DNA from: Chloroflexota bacterium
Lineage (GTDB): Bacteria; Chloroflexota; Anaerolineae; Promineifilales; Promineifilaceae
Length of the DNA stretch: 64,000 nt
Direction of reading: 5' to 3'
NCBI GenBank assembly: GCA_014584575.1
Contig: JACTMP010000070.1
Location: 62,001-126,000, forward strand
Each line of letters starts with the position of its first letter. The first letter of the stretch is position 1. Of the stretch, positions 1-9,554 are shown one piece after another. Under the pieces are notes generated by a model, which was not told where the DNA came from, did no database searches, and saw only the letters and a program-made list of their open reading frames with translations. Made by a program: the position numbers and the translations under genes.

Positions 1-1
1 C

Positions 2-310
2 GGCCTGGGGCACGGCATGGGCATTTTTGTGACCTACCTTTCGCCAACGGATGGTTATCTGGCCGTGCAGACGACCGACTTTGACGAACGCACTCAGGAT
101 GTGCCGATGGGTGGCCGCACCATGACTGACGTGGTGGTGAAGGGGCAGCCCGGTGTGTGGATTGAGGCGCTGCCGTTTGCATCGTCGCTGGTTTCCAGCC
201 AGGCTGTCAACATGCTGTTGTGGTCGGCGAATGGGTATGTGCTGGCGGTGCAGGCAGACCAGCTACCGCTGGCCGAAGTGCTGAAGATCGCCGAATCGCT
301 CAGCCAATAG
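2..310 (+). CDS. C-terminal part of a DUF4367-like protein (5' end outside window)
   Basis: The reading frame is open to the left edge, so only the C-terminal 102 residues are seen. The tail, with a short Trp strand (LLWSANGYVLAVQ) followed by a polar helix ending KIAESLSQ, resembles the ending of DUF4367/MucB-like domains carried by anti-sigma or outer-surface lipoproteins. That match is by eye only. It is followed after 13 bp by a strong hairpin, so it ends its transcription unit. The convergent neighbour is an esterase. Function unknown. Confidence 0.55.
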   Translation, partial: GLGHGMGIFVTYLSPTDGYLAVQTTDFDERTQDVPMGGRTMTDVVVKGQPGVWIEALPFASSLVSSQAVNMLLWSANGYVLAVQADQLPLAEVLKIAESLSQ

Positions 311-323
311 GGTATTGTGTGAC

Positions 324-357
324 AGACCTGACAGGTGTCAAAACACCTGTCAGGTCT
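324..357. terminator. 15-bp perfect hairpin between convergent genes
   Basis: AGACCTGACAGGTGT and its exact complement are separated by a CAAA loop. It sits between the stop of the rightward gene and the stop of the leftward esterase gene, so it can serve as a bidirectional terminator. There is no long T run. Confidence 0.7.
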
Positions 358-359
358 AT

Positions 360-1445
360 TCACTCACAAGGGGGGTATGCCGTGCGGTCAGGGGGCCACA
401 CGGCCGTGTGCCAATCCAGATATTCCACCAGATGAGCCGCCCAATAATCTTCATTGTGACCGCCAGGGTTGATGGTGGTCTGGTGGGGGATGCCCGCCTC
501 GGTCAGCAGCCGGTCGAGTTCCTCTTGCCCGCGCCGCAAGAAGTCCTCCTCGCCCCAATCCAACCAGATACGCAGGTGGCTCAGGTCGGCGTCGTTGTAG
601 TTGGCCAGGGGATTGTAGGGGGCGGGGTCGGTTTTGAGGCGGAGAGAACTGCTGTGCCCCGCTACGGCCGTGACCAACCCCTCATGCCGAAACGCTACCA
701 TCAATGCCCAATAGCCGCCGCGTGAAATACCACCCAGGCTGCGCCCGGCAGCATCGCCCCAGGCGCAGTAGTTGGTTTCCACAAAGGGGATCAACTCCTC
801 CACCATGACCGCTTCCAGGCTGTGGGGGCCGCCGGAGAGGTTGTTGCCCAGCGGATTGGCGGCGGGCATGATGGCGATGAAGGGCGGATAACGGCCGTCC
901 AGAATCCCCCCATCCGTGTGCCAGGCCAGCCCCAGGTTGAGCCACTGGTCGTCCTCTTGAATGGAGCCGGGCAGCAGGTAGAGGACGGGGTAGGTACGGC
1001 CGTCTTGCCCATAACAGGGTGGCAGGTAGACGTGGTAGCTACGCCAGGGGCCGGCGATTCGGCTGGGGAAGCGGCTGCGAAAGAATACCCCCTCGCCATC
1101 ACAAGGCACGGCGGCGGGCGGCGCGTCCAGATAAGGGGCCGTGATCGTCAGTGGAAAGGTGGGCTGGATGCGCGGCGTGGGTGACGGGGTAGGTGTAACC
1201 GTCGGCGTCGCCGTGGGGATGATGGGTGTGGCGCTGCTGGTTGGGCGGGGCGTTAATGTGGCCGGGGGCACGGCCGTGAACCGGGGTGTAGGCACGGCTG
1301 TAGCCGTCCATACAGGTGTGGAAAGGGGAGCGGCGTCAACGGGTACGGCCGTACCACCCCCACACCCCACCAGCCACCATAGCAGGCTCCCCCACACCAC
1401 CATCCACTTGAGCAGAGAACCAGCGTTAAGGGAAGTAATAAACAT
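360..1445 (-). CDS. Exported lipoprotein esterase (alpha/beta hydrolase, esterase D type)
   Basis: 361 residues. The N-terminus has a hydrophobic signal ending in a lipobox-like LVGC (about residues 24-27), then a Thr/Pro-rich stalk to about residue 100. The catalytic domain belongs by appearance to the putative esterase family (PF00756). It carries a nucleophile elbow GISRGG (G-x-S-x-G), a preceding YPVLYLLPG strand and a C-terminal PGGH that supplies the catalytic His. The substrate cannot be told; members hydrolyse acyl esters on sugars or small thiol esters. The start overlaps the end of the upstream M23 gene by 20 bp, which implies co-transcription. A Met 14 codons downstream (1403) also gives a good signal peptide. 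Confidence 0.8.
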   Translation of the reverse strand: MFITSLNAGSLLKWMVVWGSLLWWLVGCGGGTAVPVDAAPLSTPVWTATAVPTPRFTAVPPATLTPRPTSSATPIIPTATPTVTPTPSPTPRIQPTFPLTITAPYLDAPPAAVPCDGEGVFFRSRFPSRIAGPWRSYHVYLPPCYGQDGRTYPVLYLLPGSIQEDDQWLNLGLAWHTDGGILDGRYPPFIAIMPAANPLGNNLSGGPHSLEAVMVEELIPFVETNYCAWGDAAGRSLGGISRGGYWALMVAFRHEGLVTAVAGHSSSLRLKTDPAPYNPLANYNDADLSHLRIWLDWGEEDFLRRGQEELDRLLTEAGIPHQTTINPGGHNEDYWAAHLVEYLDWHTAVWPPDRTAYPPCE

Positions 1446-3900
1446 TTACTGCCACCCAGTCTAGCGAAAAGTCCCGCATCGTTGAACTGGCAACGTTCAC
1501 AATCCGCACACGAAAATTCGCAGAAGAAAAGCTGCCGGGAATCCAGAGGGTACCCCACTTATCGGTAGGCCCGCCTAAAATGTAGCTCTGTTCTGTGGTA
1601 ACCAAAAAAGGCGTTTCTTTAGGCGCTGTCCAGGTTGAGCCACCATCCCGTGACAACAGGACGCACATATAAGGCGAGCCAGAAGTATCATCTACTTTTG
1701 AGTCTAAAAGGACTTCAATGCCGGTGATGGTCGCGCCTGATGGAATGGAAAAGCTGCTAAAGTTGTAGTATCGGTGACGATCTTTGGTGATATCTGTGCA
1801 GGATGCGGCCGTAGATGTGCCACTATTATTATCAACGGCATACCCACCGCCATCCATATAAGCCAGGGTAGCATTCACTTCAAAGCCGTTCCCATCACCG
1901 GTACTCTCAGCAAAATTGGCCGAGGGGCTTTTGAACCCGGTATTGGCGGGCGTGGTATACCAGATTTGCAGTTTGGCTGCCTTAACGATCCCTTCCTGCT
2001 CAATTGCAAACACCCGGCGATGGTTATTTGGTGGAATTCCTGGCTGCGGCTGAACGATAATTGTCAGCGCATTACCACTTTGCCAGGCCGACTGATTAAC
2101 AATTTCCTGGATAATGTTTTTCAGATTAGGACTGTATCTTTTTTGATGCACAACCCAATTATCTGCGGCCGGGACATTCCATAGCACGGTCGCTTGAGTC
2201 AAAGGGCGATTGTCTGGTCGGATGTAGTTATCAAAGGTACTGGTGTTAGCCGACAACTCCCCTCGAAACTGAATATTAACAGTTTGAGAATAGGGGCCAT
2301 CCACTGTAAATTCAATTTGCGCTTTTGTAATGACTGCTCCAGGTGGAATTGCTACGTTTGTAAATCGGAAACCACTAACAACATTTGCTCCATCAGGGCA
2401 GTGACCCAGATACACTTCGTTCCATGTAGTGCTATAGCGGCTCTCTGTGGTGGAACAGGGAGTAGGATTAACACCAGGGTGAAGAGCAGCGTTATAGCCA
2501 GCATCATCGCTGTTTTGAGTGACGGGGATGGTCATTTGGGGCGTTGGGCTTGGCGTGACGGTGGCCGGGGAAGTTGGGGTAGGAGTGACGGCCGGGCCGC
2601 CAACACGCGCAAACTGGACGGCGTCGGCCGCAATCAAATGAGAGGAATCATCGGCAATGGTTATATTACGCATCAGGATATATTCACTACCGGATCCACC
2701 CATATTAAAGAAATGCCGCCCAATATAGACCCAATGATCGGGATGGTCACTGTTAGGATAAGCAGCCTGCACCACAATAGCGGTGTGGGTTTGTCCGTTG
2801 TGGTAAATTTGGTATTCTGCGCTCAGTGTACTCGGATAAAGAGTGCCCGGAATATGAACGTAAACATCATAATGACCAGGAGTTGTATAGCCATTTGGCG
2901 TAATTTGCCATTTTGCATAACACGCGCTGCCAAAACCACCACCAATAGTATCTGTCGTGATGGTGTAATCGAAACTGCCATTGATACCGCCATCATTACT
3001 TTCCGCCATGCAGCCGCTGGGGAGGGTGCTGTATTCACTGTCGCTGTCATCAATGAGGCGTATAGCTACCGGTGCGGTCGGTTCAATGATGGTATGGCCA
3101 TCGGGATATTGGGCGGGGTTAGCCACCCTGGCGGGATACTGAAGCCAGAGATCGTAACTGGTCGCCCCCGCAGGCGTGGGTGTCCCAGGTGTAGGGGTAG
3201 GTGTTCCAGGCATTGTGGTGACTGTGGGTTGTACATAAACAGACCAGGGGTCTGGAAAGGTGCCAATCCAGCCGTAAGGATTCACCGGTTTCCCGTTAAT
3301 ACGAACTTCAATATGCAAATGAGCGCCGCATATAGGGTTTTCGTAAACGGGTGGACAATCTCCAAGAACACTGCCGGTATTGCCGCTTATGCCGATGATG
3401 CCAATACGGTTTGCCGGGTCTACGTAAACTGCATCACCGGTTTTAACTGTTAAAACGCTCAGATGGCCATACCATACGCGGTAATTGAGGTTAGCATTAT
3501 GAATGATCTGGGCATGTAGGCCATATAATTTGCGGTGGTCGCTTGGTACGGACCAACCTGCTAGAGCAACTGTACCATTAGCAGCAGCTAATACGGGTTC
3601 GTATTTTAGGTTATAATCAACTCCCAAGTGTTGGTCATAGCCATAATATCCAGAATCATCATTGCTTTCAGAGCCATCGTAGTGCATGGTTGAGTCGAAA
3701 AAATCTTCGCCAAATAACGGATATCTGTGATCAAATACTTTCAATATTATTTTTTCACCATAATAAATCGGTCCTAGAAATGGCGCTGGTGGTTGGTATG
3801 CCTGGACACTGTTTTTATTTGTCACCAAAATTACGCTAACCATTACAATAATGCAGGCTAGACAGTTTGAGATGGTAATAATCATTTGATTCTTGCTCAT
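1426..3900 (-). CDS. Secreted M23 metallopeptidase with C-terminal binding domains
   Basis: 824 residues. An N-terminal hydrophobic helix (about residues 12-28) is followed by an M23/LytM domain (about 80-220). The zinc ligands are visible: H-x3-D in HLGVD and H-x-H in GAHLHIEV. Then come a TPTPTPG linker, a golvesin/Xly-CBD-like beta domain (about 270-440, containing the HADAVQF-type ending DAVQFARV), a second TPT linker, and two more beta-rich segments with DNRLRE-like and Ig-like features. The likely role is cutting peptide cross-links or proteins at the cell surface. The start is fixed by a near-perfect Shine-Dalgarno, GGAGGTGAT, 2 nt before ATG. Confidence 0.85.
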   Translation of the reverse strand: MSKNQMIITISNCLACIIVMVSVILVTNKNSVQAYQPPAPFLGPIYYGEKIILKVFDHRYPLFGEDFFDSTMHYDGSESNDDSGYYGYDQHLGVDYNLKYEPVLAAANGTVALAGWSVPSDHRKLYGLHAQIIHNANLNYRVWYGHLSVLTVKTGDAVYVDPANRIGIIGISGNTGSVLGDCPPVYENPICGAHLHIEVRINGKPVNPYGWIGTFPDPWSVYVQPTVTTMPGTPTPTPGTPTPAGATSYDLWLQYPARVANPAQYPDGHTIIEPTAPVAIRLIDDSDSEYSTLPSGCMAESNDGGINGSFDYTITTDTIGGGFGSACYAKWQITPNGYTTPGHYDVYVHIPGTLYPSTLSAEYQIYHNGQTHTAIVVQAAYPNSDHPDHWVYIGRHFFNMGGSGSEYILMRNITIADDSSHLIAADAVQFARVGGPAVTPTPTSPATVTPSPTPQMTIPVTQNSDDAGYNAALHPGVNPTPCSTTESRYSTTWNEVYLGHCPDGANVVSGFRFTNVAIPPGAVITKAQIEFTVDGPYSQTVNIQFRGELSANTSTFDNYIRPDNRPLTQATVLWNVPAADNWVVHQKRYSPNLKNIIQEIVNQSAWQSGNALTIIVQPQPGIPPNNHRRVFAIEQEGIVKAAKLQIWYTTPANTGFKSPSANFAESTGDGNGFEVNATLAYMDGGGYAVDNNSGTSTAASCTDITKDRHRYYNFSSFSIPSGATITGIEVLLDSKVDDTSGSPYMCVLLSRDGGSTWTAPKETPFLVTTEQSYILGGPTDKWGTLWIPGSFSSANFRVRIVNVASSTMRDFSLDWVAVNVYYFP

Positions 3901-3963
3901 ATATCACCTCCATATAATATAGATTAGGTAAGGCTGAAACTGTTATACCTTCCAGAAGGCTGA

Positions 3964-5415
3964 CTATTCAGATAACCAGGTAAAATATTCGAGCGACCCT
4001 GGTTTTTCACTTGTGTCTACAACTAGGTGAGGTAGGCCATCATTTCTGTTGATAATATAAAGCCCGGACTGATCAGTTTGCCCGGCATGAAAGAGAAGCC
4101 ATTGCCCATCTGGCGACCAATGAACTTTAGCGGGTATCATTCCAAAAACTAATTCTTGACGGTTTCCAGTGACGGGATCAAGAATGAAGATTCCTTGCCT
4201 ATCTTCTTCCACAAAGCCAGCAGCAATGTTAGCCCCATCTGGCGACCAGGCAGGCTCGCCCACATAATAAGCACTGGTTAATTCCTGAGTTGTTTCTGTT
4301 TCACTATCCCATAAGGATAGCCTGGAGCTTTGAGTAAAGGCGAGCCAACGGCCGTCTGGCGACCAGGATGGATAATAAATCGAAGTGGGTTCGGTGGATA
4401 ACTTAGAAACTTCAAGGTCGTTAACATTGACCGCAAAAAGACCGTGGCCAAAATCATGGGTAAAGGCTAACCATTCGCTATTGGGAGACCATTTGAGAGT
4501 TAGGAAGCTATCCCCAGGCACTTCAGTCACAGTGATTGTTTTGCCCTGAGTTATATCAAAGAAAGCGAGGTGTTTTTGCCCTGGCATCCACCTTGAATCG
4601 CCTAATCCCATCCCTGACGTTATTATCATCGCCAGTAACTGCCCGTTCGGCGATCCAATAGGTTGGCTAATCGTATTAAATGGAACGTTTTCTACAGGCT
4701 CAGTAGGATTACTTGTTAAGAAACCAACCTGTAAATCTGTCAGATTAGTTAAGGCTATGTTTGTGAATTGTGAATAGGTAAATGATTCACTATCAGGCAA
4801 CCAACTTAGGTCATAAGGGTTTTCCTGATTTTCTACTCTCTTCAAAGAACCATCAGCGAATGAATAAACGTGAAGCCGATATACGCCATTGACATGTTTT
4901 TCTGAATCTTCCAGAAGAAGAAGAACTATTTGAGTCTCGTCTGGAGAAGGATAAGCTGGTGGATAGGCTCGCAACTCTGTTAAGATCGGCATTATTTGCC
5001 ATTCTTCGGGTGTGGAACCAGGTTGTGCTAACAGCAGGCTAACGGTTGGTTCTAATGTATAGGGGCCAGGAGCCTCCTCCGGTGGGGGCGGTGGGTTCTC
5101 ATTCCAGAGAAAAAGAATGCTTCCCTGGGTAAATGGTTCAAAAGCAGTTTCTGGTATTTGCGTGGACGGTGGTTCAACATCAGGAACATCCGTAGTTAAA
5201 ATTGGCGTCTGGCTGGGTTCCAGAGTAGCAGAAGCAGCGGTGAAGGTGGTTGGCAAAGGCATTTCCGTGGCTGGGGTTGGTGAGGGCGCAGGCGTTTCTG
5301 CCGGAGAGGCAATTACGGCGCGAGTGGTCGTTACCGGCACGGCCGTTTGCGATGGTACGCAACCCAACAAGGTTATCATCAGCCCTATAATGAAAAAAAG
5401 AGGAATATATTTCAT
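3964..5415 (-). CDS. TolB/WD40-like beta-propeller lipoprotein A
   Basis: 483 residues with a lipoprotein signal ending LLGC, a Thr/Pro-rich stalk to about residue 110, then repeated propeller blades carrying the signature WSPDG or WSPNS (at least five copies, for example WSPDGRWLAF and WSPDGQWLLF). These are the PD40 blades of TolB-like proteins, which act as extracytoplasmic binding scaffolds. It is a paralogue of the next gene upstream: same signal, stalk and blade order. Its ATG overlaps the upstream stop by 4 bp, so the two are translationally coupled. The ligand is unknown. Confidence 0.85.
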   Translation of the reverse strand: MKYIPLFFIIGLMITLLGCVPSQTAVPVTTTRAVIASPAETPAPSPTPATEMPLPTTFTAASATLEPSQTPILTTDVPDVEPPSTQIPETAFEPFTQGSILFLWNENPPPPPEEAPGPYTLEPTVSLLLAQPGSTPEEWQIMPILTELRAYPPAYPSPDETQIVLLLLEDSEKHVNGVYRLHVYSFADGSLKRVENQENPYDLSWLPDSESFTYSQFTNIALTNLTDLQVGFLTSNPTEPVENVPFNTISQPIGSPNGQLLAMIITSGMGLGDSRWMPGQKHLAFFDITQGKTITVTEVPGDSFLTLKWSPNSEWLAFTHDFGHGLFAVNVNDLEVSKLSTEPTSIYYPSWSPDGRWLAFTQSSRLSLWDSETETTQELTSAYYVGEPAWSPDGANIAAGFVEEDRQGIFILDPVTGNRQELVFGMIPAKVHWSPDGQWLLFHAGQTDQSGLYIINRNDGLPHLVVDTSEKPGSLEYFTWLSE

Positions 5416-6845
5416 GGTTTATCTCCTATTTTCGGGCCTACGGCATTGGATAACCAGGTAATATATGTAGGGATGTGCAATTTTCCGCTTGTGTCCAGGA
5501 TCAAATGAGGCACACCTTCCTCAACACCCATTATATATAAACCTGATTTGTCACTTTGAACCAATGGAAATAAGAGCCATTGCCCATCAGGAGACCAGAT
5601 GACCGAATTGGTGAATATCTCCAGAGGGAAATCTTGTCTTTGCCCGCTACCAGGATCAATGACCATGATCCCATTTTGTTCACCATGTATAAAACCGGCC
5701 GCAATACGAGAGCCATCAGGCGACCAGGATGGTTCGCTCACATAGTCACTCTTAGTCAGTTCGCTCGTTAGGTGTGTTTCGCTATCCCAGAGAAAAAGTG
5801 TATTTTGCTGACTAAAAACTAAATGTTTACTATCTGGCGCCCAGGCAGGAAAATAAAAGTGCGGTGTTGATTCTGTGGCTAAATCCATGATTTGAAGTGT
5901 ATGGGCATTTACCACGAAAAGCCCCTGGTTAAAGTCCGGCGTAAACGCCAGCCATTGGCTGTTGGGTGACCATTTGAGAGTCAGGTGGTCTCTGCCCAAT
6001 CCATCTGTAACCTGAAAGGTTTCTCCACTGTCCATCTTAAAAATCGCCAGTCCGTCAGGGTAAACGTTTAATGCCTGGAAACGGCCGTCAGGTGAGCCTG
6101 CCAATTGTCCAATCTGTCCCTCAAACCAATCAGATGAGGGATCAGAATTACTTGTTAGTGGTTGGGACGGTACTCCATCTAACCTGTCAACAAAAACATC
6201 TTTTTCTTGAGGGAAAACAATGGATTGGCTGTCTGCTAACCAGCTTAAAGTGTCCAGATACTCAGCGTTATCAATCTGCACGAGCGATCCATCAACAAGG
6301 TTGTACACCTGTATCTTATAAAAATCACACATACACGCTCTTGATGCTTCCAGGTCGTTATTCAGGAAAGCCAGTTTTGTTTGATCTGGAGAAAGATAAG
6401 CCGGGGTAAGTGCTCGTAGACCTGTTAATAGAGGTTGTACCTGCCATTCCTCTGGCACAGAACCAGGTTGAGCCAGATACAGGTTGACTGTAGGCTCAAA
6501 TTCAGTTGGCCCATCTGCAGCTGGGGGTGTTGCTTCATTCCAGAGGATAAGGATGCTTCCCTGAGTAAATGGTTCAAGAGTAGGATCCGGTAATGGTGTG
6601 GAGGTTGGGTCAATGGTGAGCGTGGCTGGTGGCAAAGTTGGCACCTGACTGGGTTCCAGAGTAGCAGAAACAGCGGTGAAAGTGGGCGGTTGGGGCGTTT
6701 CCGTGGCCGGTGAGGGCGTGGATGTCTGCGGTGGAACGGTAACAACGACGCGGGTTGCCGTCACCTGAACGGCCGTTTGCTCTGCTACGCAGCCCAACAT
6801 AGCCAAAATAAACCCGACGGTGAGACATAGCAGCATCGTCTTCAT
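5412..6845 (-). CDS. TolB/WD40-like beta-propeller lipoprotein B
   Basis: 477 residues. The signal ends AMLGC, followed by a Thr/Pro stalk and six or so PD40 blades (WSPNSQWLAF, WAPDSKHLVF, WSPDGSRIAA, WSPDGQWLLF). It is closely similar in layout to the downstream gene and is probably a tandem duplication. Upstream, 16 bp away, is a third, interrupted propeller gene. Three propellers in a row plus the M23 and esterase genes suggest a surface-protein operon; no transport or Tol partner is adjacent. Confidence 0.85.
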   Translation of the reverse strand: MKTMLLCLTVGFILAMLGCVAEQTAVQVTATRVVVTVPPQTSTPSPATETPQPPTFTAVSATLEPSQVPTLPPATLTIDPTSTPLPDPTLEPFTQGSILILWNEATPPAADGPTEFEPTVNLYLAQPGSVPEEWQVQPLLTGLRALTPAYLSPDQTKLAFLNNDLEASRACMCDFYKIQVYNLVDGSLVQIDNAEYLDTLSWLADSQSIVFPQEKDVFVDRLDGVPSQPLTSNSDPSSDWFEGQIGQLAGSPDGRFQALNVYPDGLAIFKMDSGETFQVTDGLGRDHLTLKWSPNSQWLAFTPDFNQGLFVVNAHTLQIMDLATESTPHFYFPAWAPDSKHLVFSQQNTLFLWDSETHLTSELTKSDYVSEPSWSPDGSRIAAGFIHGEQNGIMVIDPGSGQRQDFPLEIFTNSVIWSPDGQWLLFPLVQSDKSGLYIMGVEEGVPHLILDTSGKLHIPTYITWLSNAVGPKIGDKP

Positions 6846-6861
6846 TCGCTTTTCTCCTGAA

Positions 6862-8049
6862 TTATGGGTTGGATTCGGGTAAAGTCAGCCAGGCCGGGTG
6901 GCGGGCGATGCCAGTTTCCGTCAGGCGAATGGGCGGCTGTCCTGGCTCCACCAGCCAGATAGCATCGCCGGCCGTAAAGGCCAGTTGGCTGCCGTCCGGT
7001 TGCCAGGCAGCGTCGTAAACCAGGGTGTTGGTAAATGATGTGAGCGCTGTGATTTCGTAGCCGGCGGCGTCAACCTGATAAAGATTGCTGTGCAGGGCGT
7101 TTGCCAGATAATCAGCCTGTAAAGAAAGAGGATTTTCCCGCTGCACATAGACAAGGCTCTTGCCATCCGGCGACCAGACAGGCGGATACCCACGTCCGGT
7201 ATCCACTTCCGCCAGCAACACATCCTTCCCCTCACTCTCGGCGTCTAGCCATAATTCGCCAATGGTGTAGGGGATGTTATTGTCGGCCAGTAACACGTAA
7301 GCTAGTTGGTTCCCATCTGGCGACCAAGTCGGAAAAGCCGCAATCTGGTCAGTGAACTGCTTTTGTATTACCAGGCTGTTCTCGGCCAAGTCTAAACTGC
7401 CCATTTCGCTGCCAAAGCCCAAGCCCTTGCTGGCAGCATAGATAATCTGTTTGCCATCCAGCGTAAAGGTAGCGTTGTAAGTGCCAAAAGGCAGCTTTTC
7501 CAGCATAACCTGGGTGGCGCCATCGGCAGTAATGAGGGTGATCTGGTTGGTATCAATGTGGCGGAAGAGGAACCAGTTCCCATCCGGCGACCAGTTCAAA
7601 AAGTAGCCGCGATCCAGAGCCAGGGTGGGTGCAGCCAGCCTGGTGAGATCATAAAGGAGGATAAAAGCGTTGGCGTGACAGTTAAATTCCAAAATGAGAT
7701 GGGCCATATTGGGCGAGGGAAAGAGGTAGTCAATGTCACAATCGGACGAAACGGGGTAACTGAACAAGGTTTGTGGTTCGGCCCGCGGACCAGCTGGCCC
7801 AACAGGATAGACAATCAGAGAAGCGGGTTGGGTATTTGTAATGGCAATATTCTCCCCTGATTCGTTTGTGGAAATCATCACAAAGGCCAGATGCGTGATT
7901 GGCGCTGGCTACGCCAGCGCCGATCCGGGTAAATTGCCATTGGGGAATAAAGCGTTTGACTGGGGGATGCCGGTAAAATGAAACAACAGGAATATGACTG
8001 TACCGGCGATGATAGTGACATTCAATAACCACCACACTCGTTTGTGCAT
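6862..8049 (-). pseudogene. Third TolB-like propeller gene, split by an in-frame amber codon
   Basis: A start at 8049, with AGGAG upstream, encodes a membrane anchor (MHKRVWWLLNVTIIAGTVIFL). The frame is open for 46 codons, meets TAG at 7911-7909, then continues in the same frame through ITHLAFVMI into a full propeller with WSPDGNWFLF, WSPDGNQLAY and WSPDGKSLVY blades, ending at 6862. The TAG lies in the loop region of a perfect 9-bp hairpin (7901-7909 with 7913-7921). Either a recent nonsense mutation has killed the gene, the propeller is made alone from an internal ATG at 7881 without export signal, or the amber is read through. A sequencing error is also possible. Confidence 0.7.
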
Positions 8050-8194
8050 GAGATTAGCTCCTAATAAAACACACAGACAATTTTATGGACAGGCAACGGT
8101 GTTTGCGTTAAGAGAACGTAGCAAGATTATGGTTTAAGCCTCCAAACGTGTCAACCTACGTTTCAGGTTGGAAATGTGCTGCCCCCTTTGCGGA

Positions 8195-9466
8195 TCATTT
8201 ACTCTTCAGCCGCGCCAGACGATGCTCCAATTCCGGGCGCACCAGCGCCGCCTGGGTGGGCGGCCAGCTTTGCGCCAGCCGGAGGGCCTGTTCCGTCCAG
8301 TAGATGGCCTGCGCCGGGTCTTTCTCGTGCCATTCGTAATACTTGGCCAGTTCGATGTGGGCGGACACGTCATCAAAACTGGTGGCGGCGATTTGCTGCC
8401 AGAGGGGGACGGCTTCGGCCTGACGGCCGTGCCGCTTCAACAACCACCCCAGTTCAAACAAATTTTGGTGATACAGGTCGAGCGGCAAATCTCCTTGCGC
8501 CGCCCAGCGCAGACATTGTTCGGCCACGTCTGTTTGCCCCAGGCTGGCCTGCCAGCGCCCCAGGCTAAAGAGGTCCACGGCGTCATCATCGGCCTGCGGC
8601 TGGCTGAACTGCTGCGCCACCCGCGCCGCCAGTGTAACCATGGAAAGCAGGTCAATCTGGTTGTGGTAAAAGACGCGCACCAGTTCACGGCCGTCGCCGC
8701 TGCGTAAATAGTCATGGTACAGGCCGGGGATGAGCCAGCCGGGTACATCCTCCTGGGTGCGGCGCACGCCCAGCAGCGGCGACTCCAACGCGCTGAGGGC
8801 GACGGAGCCGAGCCGGGCGCGCCAGAGGCGGCGGGCGGGCGGCAGCAAATCCAGGTGGGGCATGTGCGGCAGCGGGCTGGGCTGGCGGTTCATCAGGTGG
8901 CGGGTGTCCAGCAGGGGGACGTCGAAGGTACGGCCGTTGAACGTAATCAGCCCCGCCTTGCCCACCAGCAGTTCATCCAACAGGGTGAGCATGGCCGCTT
9001 CGTCGCCAAAGTCGGGCACGAAGTATTGGCGTGTCACCAGCGCGTCCGCTTCAAAGTAGGCCACGCCGACCATGAAGGCGATGGTGGATGCCCCGGCCAA
9101 TCCGGTCGTTTCCGTGTCCAGAAAGAGGAAGTCACGGAAATCGAGTTCCTGAAAACGGCCGTCGCGCGTCAGCGGCGTCAGGCTGGCAGGTTGGTGGTGC
9201 AGCAGGTCGGCCAGGGCATGACGGCCGTGCCGGTAGGGCAGCGGGTACACTTTGTCTACGATGAGGGTCTGGCCGACGGCCGTGTCCACCATCTCCGCGC
9301 CGGGCAGCAGGGTGAGGAGCGGTTGGGGGGGGATGTGGGAATGGGGAGACGGCCGTAGCGATTCCCGCAGCGCGGGATCAACGGGTGGCGCGGGCTTCAA
9401 CTGCCGCGCCCCTTTGACCACGCCTAATTGCCGCAGTCGGTTCTGAAATTCGTCTTCATCGGCCAT
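8195..9466 (-). CDS. YprB-like RNase H-fold 3'-5' exonuclease with TPR-like tail
   Basis: 423 residues. The DEDD exonuclease motifs are visible: ExoI FLDTETTGL (about residue 100), ExoII in ITFNGRTFDVPLL, and ExoIII-type HNQIDLLSM. This matches the ribonuclease-H-like YprB family (PF13482), which trims nucleic acid 3' ends. The C-terminal third (from about residue 290) is helical, with alternating small and aromatic residues like tetratricopeptide repeats. Start chosen at MADEDEF (9466); an earlier in-frame ATG at 9526 would add a non-conserved 20 residues. The next gene is divergent, so the 88-bp gap holds both promoters. Confidence 0.8.
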   Translation of the reverse strand: MADEDEFQNRLRQLGVVKGARQLKPAPPVDPALRESLRPSPHSHIPPQPLLTLLPGAEMVDTAVGQTLIVDKVYPLPYRHGRHALADLLHHQPASLTPLTRDGRFQELDFRDFLFLDTETTGLAGASTIAFMVGVAYFEADALVTRQYFVPDFGDEAAMLTLLDELLVGKAGLITFNGRTFDVPLLDTRHLMNRQPSPLPHMPHLDLLPPARRLWRARLGSVALSALESPLLGVRRTQEDVPGWLIPGLYHDYLRSGDGRELVRVFYHNQIDLLSMVTLAARVAQQFSQPQADDDAVDLFSLGRWQASLGQTDVAEQCLRWAAQGDLPLDLYHQNLFELGWLLKRHGRQAEAVPLWQQIAATSFDDVSAHIELAKYYEWHEKDPAQAIYWTEQALRLAQSWPPTQAALVRPELEHRLARLKSK

Positions 9467-9554
9467 GGGGCGATTGTATGCAGGGGATACGGCCGTTGCA
9501 ACTTTCCGGCATACAAATGCACACAAGGTGATAGACCAATCAGGAGAATGGCCG

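Noticed and set aside
822..1184. Plus-strand ORFs over the esterase and E1/E2 genes (also 12993-13712, 15095-15676)
   Set aside because: All are opposite-frame shadows in high-GC DNA; the minus-strand proteins have recognisable domains.
2194..3453. 419-aa plus-strand ORF
   Set aside because: It is the antisense shadow of the M23 peptidase gene, with no ribosome site and odd composition.
1426..3900. Phage endolysin role for the M23 peptidase
   Set aside because: It is 16 kb outside the prophage border, has surface-protein linkers and lies in a host surface-protein operon.
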